Below are positions 35,445 to 44,615 of a DNA stretch of 64,000 nucleotides, in pieces (the first letter of the stretch is position 1; each line of letters starts with the position of its first letter). The notes under the pieces are model-generated. The model made no database searches. It was not told the DNA's origin and saw only the letters and a list, made by a program, of their open reading frames with translations. Origin of the DNA: Sphingomonas sp. DG1-23 (GTDB lineage: Bacteria > Pseudomonadota > Alphaproteobacteria > Sphingomonadales > Sphingomonadaceae); NCBI RefSeq assembly GCF_030730875.1, contig NZ_JAVAMA010000011.1, positions 62,001 to 126,000 on the forward strand, in the 5' to 3' direction. The translations under genes were made by a program, and so were the position numbers.

Positions 35445-35520
35445 CGTCATCCCGGCGAACGCCGGGACCTCGGGCGAGGGCGCGATACGGCACGAGATCC
35501 CGGCGTCCGCCGGGATGACG
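35445..35520. repeat. Paired palindromic repeat, copy 7
   Basis: CGTCATCCCGGCGAACGCCGGGACCTC and a mirror ending CGTCCGCCGGGATGACG lie between ubiE and ubiB. They share their central GGGCGAGGGCGCGATA-like sequence with copy 4. Confidence 0.85.
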
Positions 35521-35530
35521 GCGTCCCCGC

Positions 35531-37063
35531 GTGACCGCCCCTGCCGTCCATCTCTGGCGCCTGCTCAAATGGGGTCGCATCCTCGCGCGTCACGGCGCGT
35601 TGCGCGGGATCGAGCGCGACCCCAATACCCCGAAGCCGGTCCGCCGCGTCGCCCGTCTCGCCCGCTTCGGCGCGCGCGTGCCCGAAGTACCGCGCTATGC
35701 CGACGCCTTTCAGGCGATCGGTCCCGCCGCGATCAAGCTCGGCCAGACGCTGGCGACGCGCCCCGATCTCGTCGGCGAGGCAGCGGCGAGTGACCTGCTT
35801 CGCCTGCAGGACGCGCTGCCGCCGCTTCCTTTCGCCGTGATCCGCGAGCGCATCGAAGCGTCCTACGGCCGCCCGCTCGAAACTGTCTTCGCCTCGATCG
35901 AGAAGATCCCGGTCGGCGCCGCGTCGATCGCGCAGGTCCATCGGGCGGTCACCACCGACGGCCGCCACGTCGCGGTCAAGGTGCTCCGGCCCGGCATCGA
36001 GACCGAGTTCGCCAAGGCGATCGGCACTTATGAATGGGCGGCCGCGCAGGTCGAGGGCATGGGCGGCGAAGCCGCGCGGCTCCGTCCCCGCCTGATCATC
36101 GAGACCTTCAAGCGCTGGACCGCGCGCGAACTCGATTTGCGCCGCGAAGCAGCCTCGGCTTCCGAACTCGCCGAAGGCATGACCGCCGAGCCCGATTTCT
36201 ACGTGCCCGCGATCGACTGGCAGCGCACTACCGGCAAGGTGCTCACCCTCGAATGGCTCGACGGAATCAAGCTGTCGGACCGGACCGCGCTGATCGCCGC
36301 CGGTCACGACACCAGTGCGCTCGCCGGCAAATTGATCCGCGCCTTTCTCCGCCAGGCGATCGCCGAGGGCTTCTTCCACGCCGACATGCACCAGGGGAAT
36401 CTGTTCGCGCTCCCCGACGGTCGCATCGCCGCGATCGATTTCGGCATCATGGGCCGGATCGATCGCCGCGCGCGTGTCTGGCTGGCCGAGATCCTCTACG
36501 GACTGATCACCGGCAACTATAAGCGCGTCGCCGAGATCCATTTCGAGGCGGGCTATGTCCCCGCGCACCACAATGTCGCCGAATTCGCCACGGCGCTGCG
36601 CGCGGTCGGCGAGCCGATGCGTGGCCTGCCGGTCAAGGACATGAGCGTCGGCGCGATGCTCGACGGGCTGTTCAACATCACCCGCGACTTCGACATGCAG
36701 ACCCAACCGCATCTGCTTCTGCTCCAGAAGACGATGGTGATGGTCGAGGGCGTCGCGCGCGGGCTCGATCCCGAGATCAATCTTTGGGAGACCTCAGGGC
36801 CGTTCGTCGGCGAATGGATCCGCACCGAACTCGGCCCCGAAGCCGCGGTCGCCGACCGGATCATCACCGATCTGCGCACTCTGGCGCGATTGCCCGAGCT
36901 GATCCGCAACATCGAATTGCGCTATCCCGCCCCCGGCGGCGCGCCGCCCGCCCCGCCGCTTCGCGAGATCGAGGTCGTCCGCGTCGGCGGCGGCTGGCGC
37001 TACGTCGCAGTGGCGATCGCGGCGGCGGCGGCGAGCGCTGCGGCGATGTGGGCGATTTTCTAG
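35531..37063 (+). CDS. ubiB: Ubiquinone biosynthesis atypical kinase/ATPase UbiB
   Basis: 510 aa from a GTG at 35531. Family features: the KxGQ motif in AIKLGQTLATRPDLV, the Ala-rich loop PVGAASIAQVHRA, HADMHQGNLFAL, and AIDFGIMGRI for metal binding. A C-terminal hydrophobic helix (YVAVAIAAAAASAAAMWAI) anchors it. It supports ubiquinone assembly and has ATPase activity. In relatives coaBC and dut usually follow; here a signalling operon lies in between. Confidence 0.96.
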   Translation: MTAPAVHLWRLLKWGRILARHGALRGIERDPNTPKPVRRVARLARFGARVPEVPRYADAFQAIGPAAIKLGQTLATRPDLVGEAAASDLLRLQDALPPLPFAVIRERIEASYGRPLETVFASIEKIPVGAASIAQVHRAVTTDGRHVAVKVLRPGIETEFAKAIGTYEWAAAQVEGMGGEAARLRPRLIIETFKRWTARELDLRREAASASELAEGMTAEPDFYVPAIDWQRTTGKVLTLEWLDGIKLSDRTALIAAGHDTSALAGKLIRAFLRQAIAEGFFHADMHQGNLFALPDGRIAAIDFGIMGRIDRRARVWLAEILYGLITGNYKRVAEIHFEAGYVPAHHNVAEFATALRAVGEPMRGLPVKDMSVGAMLDGLFNITRDFDMQTQPHLLLLQKTMVMVEGVARGLDPEINLWETSGPFVGEWIRTELGPEAAVADRIITDLRTLARLPELIRNIELRYPAPGGAPPAPPLREIEVVRVGGGWRYVAVAIAAAAASAAAMWAIF

Positions 37064-37075
37064 AGCTTGATCATT

Positions 37076-37171
37076 TGTTCCCCGGCGAAGGCCGGGGCAG
37101 TATCGGCGAAGTCGAGAGGTGATACCACCTTGAGAGCGCTTGCAACCAGCCCCTGCCTCCGCCGGGGAACA
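37076..37171. repeat. Paired palindromic repeat, copy 8 (divergent)
   Basis: TTGTTCCCCGGCGAAGGCCGGGG and a mirror ending CCTCCGCCGGGGAACA lie between the convergent ubiB and hybrid-kinase genes. The outer bases differ from the other copies (TTGTTCC in place of CGTCATC). Confidence 0.75.
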
Positions 37172-37205
37172 GATAGACTCTCGGGGATTCTACTCTGACG
37201 CTCCG

Positions 37206-38870
37206 CTAAGGCCGCCGCCGTCCCGGCAGCCGCACCACCTTGTCGTCGGGTTCGACCAGAGCTGCGAGCGCGGCGGCGATCTCGGCCTGCCCGAACGGTT
37301 TGGGGAGCCGCGGCAGATGGTGGGTGTTCTCGGTGGTGCCGGTATAGCCGGTGATCAACAGGATCGGCACGTCCGAGAGCGTGTCGCGGACGCGTTTGGC
37401 GAGCTCGGCACCGTCCATCCGCGGCATTTTGTAGTCGGTGATCACCACGTCGGGACGCAGGCCGGCCTCGAGCCGCGCAAGCGCTTCGGCGCCGCCGCTC
37501 GCATGGGTCACCTCATGGCCGAGATCGCGGATCATTTCCGCAGTGCCGATCCGGACGAGATCCTCATCGTCTACGAGCAGCACCGAAAGCGCTCGCCCGT
37601 TGGCGAGCAACGGCGGCTGCCGCCGCTCGGCCGGGCCGCGCGCGACCTTCGCATCGGCCACCTTGAGATACAGATCGGCGCGGGTCCCCTGCCCCGGCTC
37701 GCTCGACAGCGCAAAACCTCCGCCCAGCTGCGCCGCGAGGCCGTGGACCATCGACAGCCCGAGCCCGGTGCCGCGCCCGGTCTCCTTGGTCGAATAAAAG
37801 GGCTCTACCGCACGCGCCAGCGTCTCCGCGTCCATCCCGCAGCCGGTGTCGATCACCGAAAGCCGCACGTACAGCCCCGGAGTCAGCCGCGGCTGCGATC
37901 CCGGCCCGAACGCCACTTCGTCGGCGACGATGGTGAGCGTGCCATTCCCGTCCATCGCATCGCGCGCGTTGACGCAGAGATTTAGGATCGCGAGTTCGAG
38001 CTGGTTGGGGTCGGCGGTGGCGGCGGGCAGGTCGGCCTCGTGGCGGATCCGCAGCTCGATCTCGGGGCCGACCGAGCTTGCGATCAGATCGCGCATGCCG
38101 TCGATGAGCCCACCGACATCGAGCGCCTTGGTCTCCAGCGTCTGCCGCCGCGCGAAGCCGAGCAGCCGCTGGACGAGCGTTCGCGCGCGATCGGCCGATT
38201 GCAGCGCATTGTCGATCAGCCGCGCCGAACGCGCATCCTGGTCGCCATATTTGCGCCGCAGCATGTCGAGCGCGCCCATGATCGGCGTCAGCAGATTGTT
38301 GAAGTCGTGCGCGACACCGCCGGTCAGCTGGCCGAGGGTCTCGAGCTTCTGCGCCTCGTGCAATTGCGCCACTGCCACCCGATGCTCGGCGGTTCGCTCT
38401 TCCACGCGCTGCTCGAGCCCGGTGGCGAGCTGGTGCAGTTCCTCGAGCCGCGCCCGTGCCTCATATTGCCGGCGGCGCCCGCGCACCGCCGATCGGGCGA
38501 AGCTGACCAACGTCGTCGGATGGAACGGCCGTTCGAGGAAGGTGACATTGCCCAGCACCTGCAGATAGCGCGTCGCTTCCGGATTCCGCTCGAGCCCGCC
38601 GCCACGCTGGGTGAGCAGCACGAACGGAAAGTCCGACCATTCGGGCTGGTCCTGGATCCAGGCGGCGAGCGGGTTGAGATCGGCGCCCGCCAGCGCCTCC
38701 TCGGTAACCAATGCGAATCCGGCGCCCTCGGCGAGCAAGGCGACCAGCTCGGGCACCGAATGCGCGATCGCGCCGGGCAGCCCGGCCTCGCCGAGCATCG
38801 CCTGCGCGACCGTGGCATCGCGACCCTGCGGTGCAAGGATCAGCCCGCGTTCGGAATGCTGCGGAGTCAA
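37206..38870 (-). CDS. Hybrid histidine kinase with N-terminal pseudo-receiver, last gene of the KaiC operon
   Basis: 554 aa, soluble. Residues 1-130 look like a receiver fold without the phosphoacceptor (FALVTEEAL in the aspartate position). A coiled-coil linker (135-172) leads to HisKA with H188 in GGVAHDFNNLLTPI. The HATPase shows N and G boxes (NLCVNARDAMDG, DTGCGMD, GRGTGLGLSMVHG), and a C-terminal receiver has D479 in VVITDYKMPRMDG. It overlaps kaiC by 4 bp, so it is probably made with KaiC and may read or report its state. Confidence 0.93.
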   Translation of the reverse strand: MTPQHSERGLILAPQGRDATVAQAMLGEAGLPGAIAHSVPELVALLAEGAGFALVTEEALAGADLNPLAAWIQDQPEWSDFPFVLLTQRGGGLERNPEATRYLQVLGNVTFLERPFHPTTLVSFARSAVRGRRRQYEARARLEELHQLATGLEQRVEERTAEHRVAVAQLHEAQKLETLGQLTGGVAHDFNNLLTPIMGALDMLRRKYGDQDARSARLIDNALQSADRARTLVQRLLGFARRQTLETKALDVGGLIDGMRDLIASSVGPEIELRIRHEADLPAATADPNQLELAILNLCVNARDAMDGNGTLTIVADEVAFGPGSQPRLTPGLYVRLSVIDTGCGMDAETLARAVEPFYSTKETGRGTGLGLSMVHGLAAQLGGGFALSSEPGQGTRADLYLKVADAKVARGPAERRQPPLLANGRALSVLLVDDEDLVRIGTAEMIRDLGHEVTHASGGAEALARLEAGLRPDVVITDYKMPRMDGAELAKRVRDTLSDVPILLITGYTGTTENTHHLPRLPKPFGQAEIAAALAALVEPDDKVVRLPGRRRP

Positions 38871-40345
38871 TCGCCGTCCGTTTCGAGCAATTGGCCGGTC
38901 TCGCCCAACAGCGTCGGCACTCCGCGCAGTACGCCCTGGAAGCCCATCAGCGGCTCGCCCAGCGTGATCCCGTTTTTGTCGATGCGATATTCGCGGATCG
39001 TGTCCTCGTGCGCGCTGGTGCGCTTCTTGATCACCGAGATCGCCCGCCGCACGCGCCCCAGCGCTTCGAAATAACGCAGCAGGATCACCGTGTCGGCCAG
39101 ATAGGTGACATCGACCGGCGCCTTCATGTCGCCGACCAGCCCGTGCTGCGCGACGGTGAGGAAAGTCGATGCGCCTTGCCGGTTCAGATATTGCAGCAGC
39201 TCGTGCATGTGCAGCACGAGCGCATTCTCTTCGGGCATCGCCGCCTGATAGCCATTGAGGCTGTCGATTACCACGGTCCTCGCGCCGTTCTGCTCGACGC
39301 AGCGCCGCACTTTCTCCGAAAGCTCGCCCGGCGTGAGTTGGGCCGCGTCGACCTGCTCGATCAGCAGCCGCTTGCTGTCGACCATCGCTTGCAGGTCGAA
39401 CCCGACGCCCATGGCGCGCTCGAACAAAAGTCCGAGTTCCTCGTCGAACACGAACATCGCAGCCTGCTCGCCGCGCGCGATCGCCCCGGCGATGAAAGTC
39501 AGCGTCAGCAGCGACTTGCCGGTGCCGGCGGGCCCGAGAATCAGCGTGCTCGAACCGCGCTCGACGCCGCCGCCGAGCAGCGCGTTGAGCCCCATGGACT
39601 CGCTCTGCAGCACCTCGCGTTTGAAATCGGTCTTGTGCTCGGCCGAGACCAGCCGCGGGAAGACGCGGACGCCCCCGGTATCGATCACGAAGTCGTGATA
39701 GCCGCCGCGATAGCGCTGGCCGCGATATTTCACGACCCGCATCCGCCGCCGCTCCGAGCCATATTCCGGCGACAATTCCTCGAGCCGGATCACGCCGTGC
39801 GCGACGCTGTGCATCGTCCGGTCGTTGGCTTCGCTCGAAAGATCGTCGAGCATCAGCACGGTCACCCCGCTGCGCGCGAAATAATGCTTGAGCGCGAGGA
39901 TCTGTCGCCGATAGCGCAGCGAAGATTGCGCGAGCAGCCGGATCTCGGACAGGCTGTCGAGCACTACGCGCTGCGGATTGGTCTGCTCGAACGCCTGAAA
40001 TATGCGTCGCGTGGTCTCGCCCAACTCGAGATCGGAGGAATAGAGCAGGCTCTGCTGCTGCTCCTCGTCGAGCAGGCTCTCGGGCGGCACCAACTCGAAG
40101 AGGTCGATCCCGTCGAGGTTCCAGCCGTGCGATTCAGCGCCCGCACGCAGCTCGTCCTCGGTCTCGGACAGAGTGATGTAGAGCGACCGCTCGCCGGCCT
40201 CGGCGCCGGCGCGCAGGAATTGCGTTGCGATCGTGGTCTTGCCCGTCCCCGGGCTCCCTTCGAGCAGGAAGAGCCGTCCCCGTGTCAATCCGCCGGATGT
40301 GATGTCATCCAGCCCCACCACCCCCAGATTTGCCTTCTCTACCAA
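38867..40345 (-). CDS. kaiC: KaiC-like double RecA-domain ATPase
   Basis: 492 aa, with two tandem KaiC domains. CI has Walker A EGSPGTGKTTIA (30-37) and an acidic TLSETEDE (59-65). CII has Walker A GPAGTGKSLLT (271-278) and VFDEELG (299-305). The site aligned with the cyanobacterial phosphorylated Ser-Thr pair reads VTYLADTVILL, i.e. Thr414-Tyr415. No KaiA or KaiB is present. In cyanobacteria KaiC is a clock protein; in proteobacteria related proteins tie to stress or time-keeping signals through kinases. Here it sits among four kinase/receiver genes. Confidence 0.92.
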   Translation of the reverse strand: MVEKANLGVVGLDDITSGGLTRGRLFLLEGSPGTGKTTIATQFLRAGAEAGERSLYITLSETEDELRAGAESHGWNLDGIDLFELVPPESLLDEEQQQSLLYSSDLELGETTRRIFQAFEQTNPQRVVLDSLSEIRLLAQSSLRYRRQILALKHYFARSGVTVLMLDDLSSEANDRTMHSVAHGVIRLEELSPEYGSERRRMRVVKYRGQRYRGGYHDFVIDTGGVRVFPRLVSAEHKTDFKREVLQSESMGLNALLGGGVERGSSTLILGPAGTGKSLLTLTFIAGAIARGEQAAMFVFDEELGLLFERAMGVGFDLQAMVDSKRLLIEQVDAAQLTPGELSEKVRRCVEQNGARTVVIDSLNGYQAAMPEENALVLHMHELLQYLNRQGASTFLTVAQHGLVGDMKAPVDVTYLADTVILLRYFEALGRVRRAISVIKKRTSAHEDTIREYRIDKNGITLGEPLMGFQGVLRGVPTLLGETGQLLETDGD

Positions 40346-40420
40346 GCCTGCATCCTCGCAAATCGATTCGCGAAGGTAACGCAGATCGTCGCATACCGAT
40401 CCCGCTGCACCGTCGCGAAC

Positions 40421-41458
40421 TCAGTACGGCACGCTTAACGTCGTCCGTACCCCGGCATGCGCGGGGTCGAAATCGATCTTCGCCTGCAGGCTGCTCGCCA
40501 TCGCCCGCACCAGTCTGGTGCCGAGCCCGGTCCCCTGGATCTTGCCGTCCTGCGGCATACCGATCCCGTCATCCTCGACCGACAGATGGAAATGCGCGTC
40601 CGACACATGCGCGAGATTGATCCGAACCTCGCCGCCGCTCGCCGGGCCATAGGCATATTTGCACGCATTGGTGACGAGCTCGTTGACGATCACCCCCAGC
40701 GAAACCGCGCGGTCAGTCTTGAGCTTGATCGGCTCGGCGGTCAGCCGCAGCGTCCGCGGCGAGGCCGGCGTCGACCAGGTCTGCTCAAGCTCGGCGACCA
40801 AAGCGCGCAGATAATCGTCCATCGACACGAACTCGACATCGCCCGAGGTATAGAGCCGGCGATGAACCTGCGCGATCGCCTGGATGCGCTGCTGGGTCTC
40901 GAGCAATGCGCCCTTGGCCACCGTATCGGAGAGCATCGATGCCTGCATATGGACGAACGCCGAAACCAGTTGCAGGCTGTTCGACACGCGATGATTGACT
41001 TCGCCGAGCAACGCCTCGAGCCGGGCGTTGCTCGCGCGCAGCTCTTCCTCGACCGCTTCCTTGGCGCTGCGCAGCCGCACCTTCTCCAGCGCCTGCTGAA
41101 AGCTGCTGGCGAGCAGGTCGAAGAAATCGTCGCCCACCGATTTGACGACGTAATCGGCCGCGCCCGCCTTCAATGCCGCGACCGCGATCCGCGTCTCCTC
41201 CGATCCGGTGACATAGACCACCGGCGGGCAATCGGGCAGTGCATGGAGCAGGTTGAGCGTGGTCAGCCCGTCCTGCCCCGGCATATAGTGATCGACGGCG
41301 ATCAGGTCATAGCCGCCGCCGCGGACCATCTCGACGCCCTCGGTGCCGCTCGCCGCGAGGCTCACCGCGAAGCCGCGACGCGTCAGCGCGCGCTGGGCCA
41401 GCCGTCGCAGCCCCTCGTCATCGTCGATATAGAGAATGCGCGCCGCGGCGTTGCTCAA
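40421..41458 (-). CDS. Receiver-HisKA_2-HATPase protein
   Basis: 345 aa, soluble. N-terminal receiver: DDDEG at the acidic pocket, D56 in LIAVDHYMPGQDG, K106. The dimerisation helix has H156 in EVNHRVSNSLQLVSAFVHMQ, a HisKA_2-type signature. The HATPase includes VIVNELVTNACKYA and GTGLGTRLV. The order (receiver first, kinase second) makes it a kinase that a partner's phosphate could switch. It overlaps the next receiver gene by 4 bp. Confidence 0.9.
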   Translation of the reverse strand: MSNAAARILYIDDDEGLRRLAQRALTRRGFAVSLAASGTEGVEMVRGGGYDLIAVDHYMPGQDGLTTLNLLHALPDCPPVVYVTGSEETRIAVAALKAGAADYVVKSVGDDFFDLLASSFQQALEKVRLRSAKEAVEEELRASNARLEALLGEVNHRVSNSLQLVSAFVHMQASMLSDTVAKGALLETQQRIQAIAQVHRRLYTSGDVEFVSMDDYLRALVAELEQTWSTPASPRTLRLTAEPIKLKTDRAVSLGVIVNELVTNACKYAYGPASGGEVRINLAHVSDAHFHLSVEDDGIGMPQDGKIQGTGLGTRLVRAMASSLQAKIDFDPAHAGVRTTLSVPY

Positions 41459-41910
41459 TCGGCGTCCCCGATCTCGGGTACCTGGATCACCGACAGGAAC
41501 AGCCCGAGCTGACGGATCGCGTCGGCGAAATTCTCGTAATTCACCGGCTTGGTGATGTAGACGTTGCAGCCGAGATCGTAGCAGCGCTGGATCTCGACCT
41601 TGTCGTCGGTCGTGGTCAGCACCACCACCGGCGTGCGCTTGAGCGGGCTGCCTTCGGCCTTGATCCGGCCGAGAATGTCGGTGCCGCTCATGTCGGGCAG
41701 GTTGAGATCGAGCAGGATCAGCGCCGGCCCGTTCTTCGCCGGCCCCTCGGGCGCATCGTACAGATAGTCGAGCGCCGAAGTGCCGTCGGTGAAGTGGCGG
41801 ATCCGGTTCGAAATGCCCGCGCGGCGGATATTCTTCTCGATCAGCCGGGCATGGCCTTCGTCATCCTCGATCATCACGATGTTAACGGGTTGATGATTGG
41901 TCACTTTCAC
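41455..41910 (-). CDS. Single-domain response regulator (Rcp1-like)
   Basis: 151 aa from a GTG at 41910. Receiver fold with IEDDEGHA, the phosphoacceptor D68 in LILLDLNLPDMSG, VVVLTTTDD and ITKPVNYENF. The longer loop before D68 (YDAPEGPAKN) is as in the phytochrome-partner Rcp1 type. No output domain. It overlaps the genes on both sides by 4 bp. Confidence 0.92.
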   Translation of the reverse strand: MKVTNHQPVNIVMIEDDEGHARLIEKNIRRAGISNRIRHFTDGTSALDYLYDAPEGPAKNGPALILLDLNLPDMSGTDILGRIKAEGSPLKRTPVVVLTTTDDKVEIQRCYDLGCNVYITKPVNYENFADAIRQLGLFLSVIQVPEIGDAD

Positions 41911-43394
41911 TCTCCCCCGGGCTTCAGGACCCGCGGCAGCGAAAGCCTGAAGGTGGCGCCGCGGTCAAGCTCCGATCGCACTTCGATGAGTCCGCCGAGC
42001 CGATAGGCGAGCGCGCGGACGTGCGCGAGACCGATCCCCTCGCCCGGCTGGTCCTGCATGCCCGAGCGGCGGAACAGGTCGAAGATGCGTTCGTGATCGC
42101 GCGGATCGATTCCGCGGCCATTGTCGATCACTTCGACGAAAACCCGGTCGTGCTCGACATGGCCGCGCACCTTGATGATCCCCGGCCGGCCGGGCTGCAG
42201 ATATTTGAGCGCATTTTCGATCAGGTTGGACAGGATCTGCTCGATCGCCAGCCGGTCGCTCGCAATGGCGGGCAGAGCCTCGGCGCGGATCTCGGCGCCG
42301 GCGTCGGTCGCCCGATGCTGCAGGCTGTCGATGATCGACTGGACCAGCCCGTTGAGGTCGACCTGCTCCACAGCCAGCGTGCGCCGCCCCTCGCGCGACA
42401 GCCGCAGGATCGCATTGATCAGCCGGTCCATCTTCTGGGTGGAGGTGCGGATGAAGCCGATCGCCTCGGGCAGATCCTCGCGCACCGCCAGCCGCACCGG
42501 CTCCTCGACCAGCTCGGGCGATTCCGCCTCGATCGCATCGAGGTGCCCCGCCACGGTCTTGCGCGCCGCGTCGAGCTCGGCGGTAAAACCCATCACGTTG
42601 ACCAGAGGCGAGCGCAGATCGTGCGAGACGATATAGGCGAAGCGCTGAATCTCCTGATTGGCGCGCTGCAGCTCGGCGGTGCGCGCGTCGACCATCGCCT
42701 CGAGTCCCTGGTTGAGCCGGCGCAATTCGACCCGCGAGGCGGCGAGGTCGCGGGTATAGCGCAGCATCACCGTCAGCGTGATTCCCGCGACCAGCACCAC
42801 CAGCGCGCCGGTCAGCGCGAGGATCGCGTAGAAGACGGCCAGCGAATTGGCCTGCTCGACCTGGCGGACCGCGAGCAACTTGCGCTCCTCGGCGATCATC
42901 GTGCGCGAAAGATCGCGCACCCGGCGCGTCACGATCACCGCGGGATCGTCCTCGAAAGCGCCTTGCGCCTCGCTCCGCCGCGCGTTCACGGTCGCAATCG
43001 AGCGCCGCTGCAATTCACGCTGCCGGACGAGGAGTCCGCGCAGTTCGTTCGCGCGCCGCATCTGGAGCGGATTGTCGGCGGTCAGCCGGACGATGTCGCC
43101 GAGCGCCGCACCCGCCTCGCCCGAGGCGATCTCCATCCGCTTGCGGAAATCCGGGCCGCCACCCAGCAGCACCCCGCGTCGCGCGGTCTCGACGCGCTCG
43201 TTGGCGCTGGCGAAGTCGCTGAGCCGCGCCTGCACGCCCAAAGTATGCTCCACCCACTCGCTCAGATCCTGATTGCGCGTCTGCAGCCACGCGGTAGCGA
43301 TCCCCGCAGCGATCAGCGCAAGGAAGCCGATTGCGACCAATGCGAGCACCCGACGGGTGAAGCGGGACTGGGTTTGCTCGGACTGTTCAGGCAT
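41907..43394 (-). CDS. Membrane histidine kinase with CHASE3-type sensor
   Basis: 495 aa. Two membrane helices (about 15-37 and 187-210) enclose a ~150-aa helical extracytoplasmic domain like CHASE3. A short coiled coil leads to HisKA (H258 in AYIVSHDLRSPLVNV), and the HATPase shows LSNLIENALKYL and DNGRGIDP. First gene of the five-gene minus-strand signalling operon; it probably phosphorylates the next two receivers. Confidence 0.92.
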   Translation of the reverse strand: MPEQSEQTQSRFTRRVLALVAIGFLALIAAGIATAWLQTRNQDLSEWVEHTLGVQARLSDFASANERVETARRGVLLGGGPDFRKRMEIASGEAGAALGDIVRLTADNPLQMRRANELRGLLVRQRELQRRSIATVNARRSEAQGAFEDDPAVIVTRRVRDLSRTMIAEERKLLAVRQVEQANSLAVFYAILALTGALVVLVAGITLTVMLRYTRDLAASRVELRRLNQGLEAMVDARTAELQRANQEIQRFAYIVSHDLRSPLVNVMGFTAELDAARKTVAGHLDAIEAESPELVEEPVRLAVREDLPEAIGFIRTSTQKMDRLINAILRLSREGRRTLAVEQVDLNGLVQSIIDSLQHRATDAGAEIRAEALPAIASDRLAIEQILSNLIENALKYLQPGRPGIIKVRGHVEHDRVFVEVIDNGRGIDPRDHERIFDLFRRSGMQDQPGEGIGLAHVRALAYRLGGLIEVRSELDRGATFRLSLPRVLKPGGE

Positions 43395-43499
43395 TTACCG
43401 CCCTCTATGCGGTCCGGGCCGGGGTTCCAAGCGTCTTGCGCGGGTCCCGCACGCAAGCCCCTCGACACCGCATCCAGAGCGCGTGTAGTCCCCGCGCAC

Positions 43500-44615
43500 A
43501 TGGCCCGCACCGCGACTTTCTGGCTCGCCGCCCCCAGCCGCTTCGCTGCATTCGGCAGGAAGCGGGCGAGGATCGCGATCGGCGCGCTCGTGTTGCTGCT
43601 GCTCGCCTGCCTGACCGCGCTCACCGTGCCCGATCCCGCCGCCGTCGCGACCGGCCCGGCCACCAGCCAGTCCGAACAGACCGATTTGATGGTCTATGAG
43701 AAGATCGTCGCCGGGGTGAAGGGCGGCGGCGACTATTATACCGTCGCGACCGACACGCTGCGCGCCGGCGGTTACCCGCTGCGCCCCTTCCTCACCGTGC
43801 GGATGCCGTCGCTCGCGGTGGTGCAGGCGGCGCTGCCCGCCTGGGGACCGGCGGTGCTGCTCTATCTGCTCGCGGCCTATGTCGGGATGGTCTGGGGCCT
43901 GCGTCTGGGCGACGCATTGCCCCGCGCGCTGCCCCGCGTCGCGGCTCTGCTGCTGCTGATCGGCTCTATGCTCGCCTTCCTCCAGGCCGATCTCGCCGCC
44001 TTTCACGAGATCTGGGCAGGATTGCTGATCGCGCTCTCGCTCGGCGTACGCCGCCCCGGTCGCTCGCTCGAGGCGGTGGCGTTCGGGCTGGTCGCGATGC
44101 TGATCCGCGAGACCGCCGCGCTCTACGCGCTGGTCATGCTGGCAATGGCGTGGCTCGAGGGCGAACGCCGCGAGGCGCTCGGCTGGCTCGCCGCGCTGCT
44201 GCTCTTCGCCGCCGCGCTCGCCGCGCATGCCTATGCCGTCATGGGCGTCACCGGCCCGCACGATCCGGCCTCGCCAGGCTGGAGCGGACTGCTCGGCTTC
44301 GGCTTCTTCGTCAAATCGCTCAGCCTCGCCACGGCGCTTCAGTTGCTGCCGATGGCGGCGGCTGCCTCGCTCGTCGGGCTGTGCCTGTTCGGCTGGGCGG
44401 CGTGGAACGATCCGCTGGGGCTGCGGATGCTGGTCACTCTTGCCGCTTATGCGACGCTGATCGGCATTTTCGCGCGCAGCGACACCTTTTACTGGGCGCT
44501 GCTGGTGGCGCCGGTCTTCCTTGCCGGCCTCGTCTTCGTGCCCGACGGACTCCGCGACCTGTTCCGCCCGAGCCTCGACAGGCGTCGCATCACCGTGACA
44601 AGAGTAACGCGATGA
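43500..44615 (+). CDS. Polytopic membrane protein of unknown function
   Basis: 371 aa from the ATG at 43500. About eight to nine hydrophobic helices, with a periplasmic-type loop after the first (YEKIVAGVKGGGDYYTVA). The fold looks like integral-membrane glycosyltransferases, but I see no catalytic motif and assign no reaction. It lies divergent from the signalling operon and overlaps coaBC by 4 bp (ATGA), so it is cotranscribed with it. Confidence 0.7.
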   Translation: MARTATFWLAAPSRFAAFGRKRARIAIGALVLLLLACLTALTVPDPAAVATGPATSQSEQTDLMVYEKIVAGVKGGGDYYTVATDTLRAGGYPLRPFLTVRMPSLAVVQAALPAWGPAVLLYLLAAYVGMVWGLRLGDALPRALPRVAALLLLIGSMLAFLQADLAAFHEIWAGLLIALSLGVRRPGRSLEAVAFGLVAMLIRETAALYALVMLAMAWLEGERREALGWLAALLLFAAALAAHAYAVMGVTGPHDPASPGWSGLLGFGFFVKSLSLATALQLLPMAAAASLVGLCLFGWAAWNDPLGLRMLVTLAAYATLIGIFARSDTFYWALLVAPVFLAGLVFVPDGLRDLFRPSLDRRRITVTRVTR

